Origin: Synergistaceae bacterium
GTDB lineage: Bacteria; Synergistota; Synergistia; Synergistales; Aminobacteriaceae
Length of the DNA: 10,179 bases
Assembly: GCA_017394925.1 (NCBI GenBank)
Contig: JAFPWQ010000092.1
Span: 1-10,179 of the forward strand
Direction: 5' to 3'
The first letter of the stretch is position 1, and each line of letters begins with the position of its first letter. The notes beneath the pieces were generated by a model. It made no database searches. It saw only the letters and a program-made list of their open reading frames with translations, and was not told the DNA's origin. The position numbers were made by a program, and so were the translations under genes. This document shows, in pieces, positions 6,002 through 10,179 of the stretch.

Positions 6002-6188
6002 GAGATTAATCTGCGGAGAATTAATTGAAGTTCATGAACTCATTGAATTTCTGAGATCAGCATTCGGGAAATTCAAAAAGATACTTGAATCAAAAGATTT
6101 TCCCGAATCAATCTGGATAGGCAAAGAGCAATTTTTCAGAATGAGAGAAATAACTGCATGGCTGAATACACACAGGAGGAGGATATAA
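5985..6188 (+). CDS. Small protein of unknown function, possible AlpA/excisionase-like fold (67 aa)
   Basis: 67 residues from ATG 5985, with GAGGAGAG (5969-5976) upstream inside the portal gene, overlapping it by 17 bases and ending directly before the protease ATG (TAA 6186-6188). The C-terminal part FPESIWIGKEQFFRMREITAWL resembles the wing and last helix of AlpA/excisionase-type DNA-binding proteins (FP..I.IG...FW...I..WL). The N-terminal part (LIEVHELIEFLRSAFGKF) could be a degenerate helix-turn-helix. Good expression signals and tight packing argue that it is a real gene. The functional suggestion is weak; a DNA-binding protein between portal and protease is not part of the lambda plan. 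Confidence 0.65.
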   Translation: MAVKAERLICGELIEVHELIEFLRSAFGKFKKILESKDFPESIWIGKEQFFRMREITAWLNTHRRRI

Positions 6189-6440
6189 ATGTATCAGGTG
6201 AAGAATGAAGCAGGAAAGGTTGAGTTGTTACTTTATGATGAAATAGGCAGGGACGGAGTAACGGCGCGCGGGATGCTGACACAGTTAAAGGATATGGACG
6301 TGAAAGAGATAACGCTTCGGATAAGTTCATACGGCGGAGAGATAAACGAGGCATTCGGTATCTATCATTATGTGAATTCCCTTGCAGTAAACAAACGGTA
6401 TATATTGACGGTATATGTGCTTCGGCCGCAAGTATCATAG
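6189..6440 (+). CDS. Protease fragment 1 (N-terminal, without catalytic serine)
   Basis: 83 residues. Residues up to about NK (near base 6395) are normal ClpP-like sequence with the SSYGGE loop; the last ~15 residues (RYILTVYVLRPQVS) are out-of-frame translation. The product ends before any catalytic residue, so it cannot be active on its own. Confidence 0.85.
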   Translation: MYQVKNEAGKVELLLYDEIGRDGVTARGMLTQLKDMDVKEITLRISSYGGEINEAFGIYHYVNSLAVNKRYILTVYVLRPQVS

Positions 6441-6442
6441 CG

Positions 6443-7006
6443 ATGTGCGGAAATAAAATCATAATGCCTTCGAATGCGTTAATGATGATACATAACCCGT
6501 GGGGATATTGTGAAGGAGATTCAGAGGATATGCAGAAAACAGCCGAATCATTAGACAGGATACGCGAATCATGTGCAGGAATATATGAATTGCGTACTGG
6601 GATTCCTCACGATGAAATACTAGCGATGATGAAAGCTGAGACATGGATGAACGGGCATGAAGCCAAAGCAAAGGGATTTGTGGATGAAGTGAGCGGAGAA
6701 GTTCATGACAAAGTCAGCGATGCCTACATGGCCGGAGTCAGAGATGAAAGAAAGAGATTACAAGAACTTGATGAGTTAATGAGTTCGGAACGTGAAGAAA
6801 TAATCACGCGTGCGAAATATGAGACATTTGCAACAGCGAGCGCAATAGCTGTAGATTTGGTGAAGTCGATGAAGGATTCGAGAAAAAGATTAAGCGACAT
6901 GAAATTTGATTCGTGGGAATGCAGAGATGTAAGCGCAAAGATGCCGTCAAGAGATGAAGTTGAATCGGGAGTGAAAATGATGAACAGAATGAGAGGGTAT
7001 GCATAA
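6443..7006 (+). CDS. Protease fragment 2 (C-terminal, with catalytic His and scaffold-like tail)
   Basis: 187 residues if started at ATG 6443, which has no ribosome binding site and lies after the serine motif. It carries MMIHNPWG (catalytic His), then TGIPHDEILAMMKAETWMNGHEAKAKGFVDEV, the usual end of the ClpP-like domain. The rest (YMAGVRDERKRLQELDELMSSEREE and onward) is charged and helical, as expected for an internal scaffold. It ends at TAA 7004-7006, overlapping the next ATG by one base. Confidence 0.85.
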   Translation: MCGNKIIMPSNALMMIHNPWGYCEGDSEDMQKTAESLDRIRESCAGIYELRTGIPHDEILAMMKAETWMNGHEAKAKGFVDEVSGEVHDKVSDAYMAGVRDERKRLQELDELMSSEREEIITRAKYETFATASAIAVDLVKSMKDSRKRLSDMKFDSWECRDVSAKMPSRDEVESGVKMMNRMRGYA

Positions 7007-7368
7007 TGAGCGGAGCAGTGATAAAGCGAAAATTTTATGATTCAGTTGAAGTGATAGCGGCTGATGATTTAGTGCAGAAGAATGACGTTGCAGATTATAT
7101 TCATGTAGCTGGGCCGTGTGAATATAAACGCGGTCAGGTGTTAATGAGTTCAGGCGATAATATATTTACTGCGGCGACAAGTGCAGGGCTTGCGAGTGCG
7201 AAGGAGTTATGTATCTTATGCGAGGACGTGAATAACAAATCAGAGGATAACGCGCTGACGTACGGATATTTTTCTGGGGTATTCAGTCAGAAGAGATTAA
7301 TAGCAGATTTTGATGTGATACTCGAAGGACATTTGCCGCTGAGGCAACACGGAATATATATCAGGTGA
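7006..7368 (+). CDS. Head decoration protein, gpD-like
   Basis: 120 residues, start overlapping the previous stop (TAATG). Lambda gpD trimers cap and stabilise the expanded capsid. The core pattern is present: a GQVLMSSGDNIFTAATSAG segment, then LCILCEDVNN, then GYFSGVFSQKRLI and a C-terminal LPLRQHGIYIR, which matches the conserved end of decoration proteins (LR..GI.LR). Length is near that of gpD (110 aa). Its position between protease and major capsid protein is the lambda order. No lesion seen. Confidence 0.82.
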   Translation: MSGAVIKRKFYDSVEVIAADDLVQKNDVADYIHVAGPCEYKRGQVLMSSGDNIFTAATSAGLASAKELCILCEDVNNKSEDNALTYGYFSGVFSQKRLIADFDVILEGHLPLRQHGIYIR

Positions 7369-7379
7369 GAGGTGAGAGC

Positions 7380-8402
7380 ATGAATTATTATGAGCCGAAA
7401 TTTTTACGCGGGGTGATAGAGAAAGCCAATCCGCCCCGTATGTTTTTCAGGTCAAGATTTTTTTCTGACTCATTAACATATCCGACGGAGTCAGTGAGTT
7501 TTGAATACGCAAAGGACAACAGGAGATTACTGCCATATACGAGTTCGCATGCGGGGAGCGTGCCGTTAGAGCGTGAAGGCTACCAGTTAAGGACATATCA
7601 GCCGCCGTTATTGAGTGGCTCAAGGGTAATAACGAATGATACGCTGAACATGAAGCTGTTAGGAGAATCAGAATGGGATTCAGGTTATGATCCGGCCATG
7701 CGTGCGCAGGAATTAGCGATAAGAGATTTGGATGAATTGCAGACGGCTCTTTTCAGACGCGAAGAGTACATGTGTGCGAGGCTGAAGCAGGACGGCAAGA
7801 TAAATATATCGGGCAATGGTATAAATGGCGAAATTGATTATGGATTTACGAATATCAGTGATGAGAGTGCTAATACCTGGACAGAGACGTATGATATATT
7901 CAGCAAGTTACAGGAGAAGGCATATATCTTAATGCAGGCAGGAATTACGCCGGATATGCTTATACTGGGATATAAAGCGGCAATTGCACTCTCAAAGAAT
8001 AAGGGCTTTCAGAAATTGAGACATGACAACGGGGTTGTTCTTGACCCGTCATTGAATCAGTCCGACGGAGGAAATTATGTCTGCACGTTATTATTGCCTG
8101 GATTATTTCTGAACGTGTACCAGTATTTAGACATGTATTATGACGAAGAAGCCGGAATGAATAAGCCGTTGATTGATGAAGGGACTGCGATACTTCAAAG
8201 CTCACAGGAGAGAAATATGATGTTATACGGAGCAGTAACGTATATTAAGGATAACGAATATGCTGTATCAATGGGTCGTTATGTGCCTTATGTGGTAACG
8301 AGTCAGGATCCTCCGGTGAGAAAATTAATATTAAGTTCGAGGCCTCTGCCTATGCCCATGGATAATGAATCATGGTATGTGTTAAAGAACGCAGCAGTTT
8401 AG
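7380..8402 (+). CDS. Major capsid protein, lambda gpE family
   Basis: 340 residues from ATG 7380, preceded by AGAGGTGAG (7368-7376); an upstream GTG at 7365 would overlap the decoration gene and is less likely. The sequence follows the gpE family: N-terminal FFRSRFFSDSLTYPTESVSFEY, SVPLEREGYQLRTYQPP, an AQELAIRDLDELQTALFRREEYM block, and a C-terminal YVVTSQDPPVRKLILSSRPLPMP ending SWYVLK. Length equals lambda gpE (341 aa). It folds as an HK97-type shell protein. Uninterrupted, ending in TAG 8400-8402. Confidence 0.93.
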   Translation: MNYYEPKFLRGVIEKANPPRMFFRSRFFSDSLTYPTESVSFEYAKDNRRLLPYTSSHAGSVPLEREGYQLRTYQPPLLSGSRVITNDTLNMKLLGESEWDSGYDPAMRAQELAIRDLDELQTALFRREEYMCARLKQDGKINISGNGINGEIDYGFTNISDESANTWTETYDIFSKLQEKAYILMQAGITPDMLILGYKAAIALSKNKGFQKLRHDNGVVLDPSLNQSDGGNYVCTLLLPGLFLNVYQYLDMYYDEEAGMNKPLIDEGTAILQSSQERNMMLYGAVTYIKDNEYAVSMGRYVPYVVTSQDPPVRKLILSSRPLPMPMDNESWYVLKNAAV

Positions 8403-8752
8403 GACGTGAATTAAAGAAGATATACGCAGAACCTGAAAGTCTGATCGGAAGCATTCATGATGATATGTTAAGTCATGAGTGCTTTTTTGATATGAATGCA
8501 TTTGCCCGTATGCATGATGTGAACGGTCATAAGATACTTGGAATATTAACGCGTGTGAAGTACAGCCGGGTATATGATTCGCAGACAGGGATATTAAGCC
8601 GGAATGAATGCATGTTTTTATGCCGTGTGTCAGACGTGAGAGACATACAGGTCAATCAGGTATTGCGTATAAACGGCCGTGCATATTATGTGAGTGAAAG
8701 CGAAAAAGTACAGGGGGTATACTGGCGTGTAAATCTGAGAGTGAATGAATGA
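8372..8752 (+). CDS. Head-tail joining protein, probably gpFII-like
   Basis: 126 residues from ATG 8372, overlapping the end of the capsid gene by 31 bases; no good ribosome binding site is visible, so it may depend on coupling. The C-terminal half is beta-rich: GHKILGILTRVKYSRV, MFLCRVSDVRDIQVNQVLRINGRAYYVSESE and GVYWRVNLRV. The pattern 'vlfcr..dv....  ...l.inG..Y.V......G..rv.L' is that of small phage head-completion proteins placed between capsid and tail genes (gpFII, gp16-like). No separate gpFI-like gene is present. Assigned by pattern plus position. Confidence 0.65.
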   Translation: MVCVKERSSLGRELKKIYAEPESLIGSIHDDMLSHECFFDMNAFARMHDVNGHKILGILTRVKYSRVYDSQTGILSRNECMFLCRVSDVRDIQVNQVLRINGRAYYVSESEKVQGVYWRVNLRVNE

Positions 8753-8779
8753 TATGATATTGCATGAGGTGATAGTGTC

Positions 8780-9094
8780 ATGGAAGAAAGAATAAAAGAA
8801 TCAGACATAACAGTAAATGACTCGCTGAACAGATTAACGTTTACGGTTGAATGCGAACAGGAAGACGGCGTATATTGCATGCAGGCGAAAGAATTCCCGT
8901 ATGCGATAGAGAGCAGCACGGACTATGAAGAATGCAGAAATAAACTTGTGCATAGTCTCAAAGAATGGGCAATGAATTTAACGGCAGACATAAAGAACTG
9001 GAAGACTGGCCATGAAAAAGAAATCCCGTATTTGATGAAGATATTGCTTAGTGAAGAAAGCGAAATAAGAGAATGCCTAAGATACGCGAAGTAA
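8780..9094 (+). CDS. hicB: HicB-family antitoxin
   Basis: 104 residues from ATG 8780, with GAGGTGA (8766-8772) upstream. The core LTFTVECEQEDGVYCMQAKEFPYAIE is the HicB beta-strand pattern (degenerate RNase H-like fold), followed by a helix with Y.EC..KLVHSLKEW. HicB proteins neutralise HicA and often repress their own operon. The C-terminal part (KEIPYLMKILLSEESE) shows no clear ribbon-helix-helix or HTH, so autoregulation is uncertain. It overlaps the toxin gene by 22 bases, antitoxin first, the reverse of the classic hicAB order but common for phage and Synergistota/Firmicutes versions. Placed between the connector and tail genes, on the same strand. Confidence 0.8.
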   Translation: MEERIKESDITVNDSLNRLTFTVECEQEDGVYCMQAKEFPYAIESSTDYEECRNKLVHSLKEWAMNLTADIKNWKTGHEKEIPYLMKILLSEESEIRECLRYAK

Positions 9095-9285
9095 GAAAAT
9101 ATTTAAATCGTCATGGCTGGGAATTATACAGGAATACGGATCATGAATATTATCGTCTGAAATTATCTGACGGGTCATACAGATACACGCGCTTATTGCA
9201 TGGAGACGGAGAAATTCCCGTAATAGTCTGGAAACGTCAGTTAAAGCAAATTGGAATCACGCAGGAAGAATTTAATCGCGGTTAA
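9073..9285 (+). CDS. hicA: HicA-family mRNA interferase toxin
   Basis: 70 residues, full length for HicA. It has a double-stranded-RNA-binding-like fold: VRKYLNRHGWELYRNTDHEYYRLKLSDG, then TRLLHGDGEIPVIVWKRQLKQIGITQEEFNR. The GWE.YR..DHEYYR block holds the conserved histidine (the usual GSH is TDH here), and the HG.GEIP..W...LKQ...TQEEF end is characteristic. HicA degrades mRNA when free of HicB. Its start lies inside the antitoxin gene (22-base overlap), so translation is coupled. No lesion is seen, in contrast to the broken phage enzyme genes nearby. Confidence 0.83.
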   Translation: MPKIREVRKYLNRHGWELYRNTDHEYYRLKLSDGSYRYTRLLHGDGEIPVIVWKRQLKQIGITQEEFNRG

Positions 9286-9287
9286 AA

Positions 9288-9851
9288 GTGATAGAGTTAA
9301 AAATCGACAAAGAAGAAGTCAGACGTGCGATGCAGTTATTATCAGGGATGCCTGGAAAGATTCAGAGTGTGATAAAACATGCATTGCGTGAGGGCGGCAA
9401 AATAATATCGACGGGAATATCAAAGGGAGTAACGCGTGAATATTACGTAAAATACAGTGCAGTACGAAAGGCCATGCGTGTAAATATTTCAGATGAGGAT
9501 GTCCAAATCACGGTCAGGGATACGCGTCATAGTTTGAAGTCATACATGCTGAAGCCGCAAAAAGCACCTGCAAAGCGCAAATCCCCCGGTTATGTCATGG
9601 GAGGAGTGAAGCGCGGAAGTATGCATAAATTTTCGCGGGGTTTTATTCTTGAACATAATGATTTGCCGGTCATGCGAATCGGAAAAGGCAAATACGGAAG
9701 CTTTACGGGCTTGCATGTCTTAACGGGGCCGGCAATATCGCAGCTGGCAGATAATGAGTCAGTGATGCCGGAAGTAGAAGAACGAACCAATAAGCGCATG
9801 GCTCAGCAGATAAGATACTGGACGATGCGGGAGCTGGGTATAATGAGGTGA
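9288..9851 (+). CDS. Minor tail / head-tail joining protein, gpZ-like
   Basis: 187 residues from GTG 9288, two bases after the toxin gene; no upstream alternative start exists after the in-frame TAA 9273-9275, and the ribosome binding site is poor. Lambda gpZ is 192 aa and connects the tail to the head. Family traits: N-terminal helical LLSGMPGKIQSVIKHALREGGKIISTGISKGVTREYYVKYSAVRKAMRV, an R-rich RDTRHSLKSYMLKP middle, a Gly-rich FSRGFILEH and GKYGSFTGLHVLTGPAISQL, then ERTNKRMAQQIRYW. Intact, ending in TGA 9849-9851. Confidence 0.78.
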   Translation: MIELKIDKEEVRRAMQLLSGMPGKIQSVIKHALREGGKIISTGISKGVTREYYVKYSAVRKAMRVNISDEDVQITVRDTRHSLKSYMLKPQKAPAKRKSPGYVMGGVKRGSMHKFSRGFILEHNDLPVMRIGKGKYGSFTGLHVLTGPAISQLADNESVMPEVEERTNKRMAQQIRYWTMRELGIMR

Positions 9852-9858
9852 AGCTGGA

Positions 9859-10179
9859 ATGAATGAATTAGAATTAATTGACGCTTTAGCCGCGAGGCTG
9901 GAGCGTTTATTTTATGGCTGGACACTGCCCGGCAAGAACGGGAAATTACAGAACGTGAAAATTTTTGCGCAGTATATACCTCAGGCCGAAGGGATAACGT
10001 TAAATACATACAGTGAGAATGCGATCGAGAATTACACGGGAGAAGATTTTGCGAATAATTTCCCGTCTGTGATAGTGAAGGCAGTTGACCGTGTTGATTC
10101 AGAAGAACGCGGAATAGAAATGTGCAGATTAAACATGAAGATATTATGCTGTGTCTATGATGAATCGAGCGTAAGCACA
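9859..10179 (+). CDS. Tail terminator / tail completion protein candidate, cut by window end
   Basis: At least 107 residues from ATG 9859, with GAGGTGA (9844-9850) eight bases upstream. It begins MNELELIDALAARLERLFYGW and continues with NFPSVIVKAVDRVDSEERGIEMCRLNMKILCCVYDE. A FP.VIV......D.EE......V.I...VYD pattern is seen in tail terminators of Firmicutes-type long-tailed phages, which stop tail-tube growth (gpU role in lambda). The position after the gpZ-like gene fits. The C-terminus is missing, so the call is tentative. Confidence 0.6.
   Translation, partial: MNELELIDALAARLERLFYGWTLPGKNGKLQNVKIFAQYIPQAEGITLNTYSENAIENYTGEDFANNFPSVIVKAVDRVDSEERGIEMCRLNMKILCCVYDESSVST

Larger units (their letters stand above)
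6189..7006 (+). pseudogene. Head maturation protease (ClpP/S49-like) with scaffold-like C-terminus, frameshifted
   Basis: Starts at ATG 6189 after a strong AGGAGGAGG (6175-6183). Phage proteases of this type cleave scaffold and portal during procapsid maturation. The first frame gives ITLRISSYGGEINEAFGIYHYVNSLAVNK and then runs to TAG 6438-6440. The third-frame continuation gives VYIDGICASAASIIAM, then CGNKIIMPSNALMMIHNPWG. Together these are the ClpP-like fold with GGE oxyanion loop, nucleophile Ser (TCG 6422-6424, in G-I-C-A-S) and His in MMIHNPW. A lost A, for example in AAA 6393-6395, explains the shift. After the protease domain a charged helical segment (about the last 100 residues) probably acts as the scaffold. 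Fragments are listed separately. Confidence 0.9.

Noticed and set aside
6386..6397. Programmed -1 frameshift site in the protease gene
   Set aside because: GTA-AAC-AAA-CGG does not fit X-XXY-YYZ and re-pairing would be poor; a lost base is simpler.
8755..8796. 13-codon leader peptide from ATG 8755 before hicB
   Set aside because: No ribosome binding site and it overlaps the hicB start out of frame; chance is sufficient.
1..10179. tRNA genes, insertion sequences or attachment sites
   Set aside because: No cloverleaf, transposase or paired terminal repeats were seen; attachment sites would lie outside this window.

Overview
The window carries part of a temperate phage, most likely an integrated and decaying prophage, in an anaerobe-like bacterium of moderate GC content. 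I cannot assign the host; the codon use (many AGA, ATA and TTA codons) and protein style would fit Synergistota or Firmicutes, but that is a guess. Every supported gene lies on the + strand. From about 1.9 kb onward the order follows the lambda head operon: small terminase (Nu1-like), large terminase (gpA-like), gpW-like connector, portal (gpB-like), ClpP-fold protease with a scaffold-like tail (gpC/Nu3-like), decoration protein (gpD-like), major capsid protein (gpE-like), gpFII-like connector, gpZ-like tail protein, and a tail-terminator candidate running off the right edge.

Layout. 1-1.05 kb: the C-terminal end of a D5/P4-type primase-helicase with a long acidic extension, shifted in frame near base 123 and read through an A10 tract into a small helix-turn-helix protein. 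1.04-1.53 kb: a 161-residue protein with some resemblance to phage late-gene regulators. 1.53-1.89 kb: the only long non-coding stretch. It holds three copies (one inverted) of an ACACGTTC-type motif, a long-range inverted repeat, and an extended -10 promoter whose -10 box lies inside a palindrome; by position it is the candidate cos site and late-operon control region. 1.89-4.2 kb: packaging genes, with a 56-codon zinc-ribbon protein between the terminase subunits. 4.2-8.75 kb: connector, portal, protease, decoration and capsid genes. 8.78-9.29 kb: a HicB-HicA toxin-antitoxin pair inside the structural operon. 9.29 kb to the end: tail genes.

The main observation is selective decay. The enzyme genes are broken: the primase is frameshifted, the large terminase has an in-frame TAA inside a zinc knuckle and at least one frameshift, and the protease has a frameshift that leaves its catalytic serine untranslated. 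The structural genes (portal, decoration, capsid, connectors, gpZ-like) and the toxin-antitoxin pair read cleanly. Two or three of the indels can be explained as gain or loss of one AT/TA dinucleotide, so either polymerase slippage or assembly error needs to be separated from true decay. As written, the element could make capsid parts but not cut DNA, package it or mature heads.
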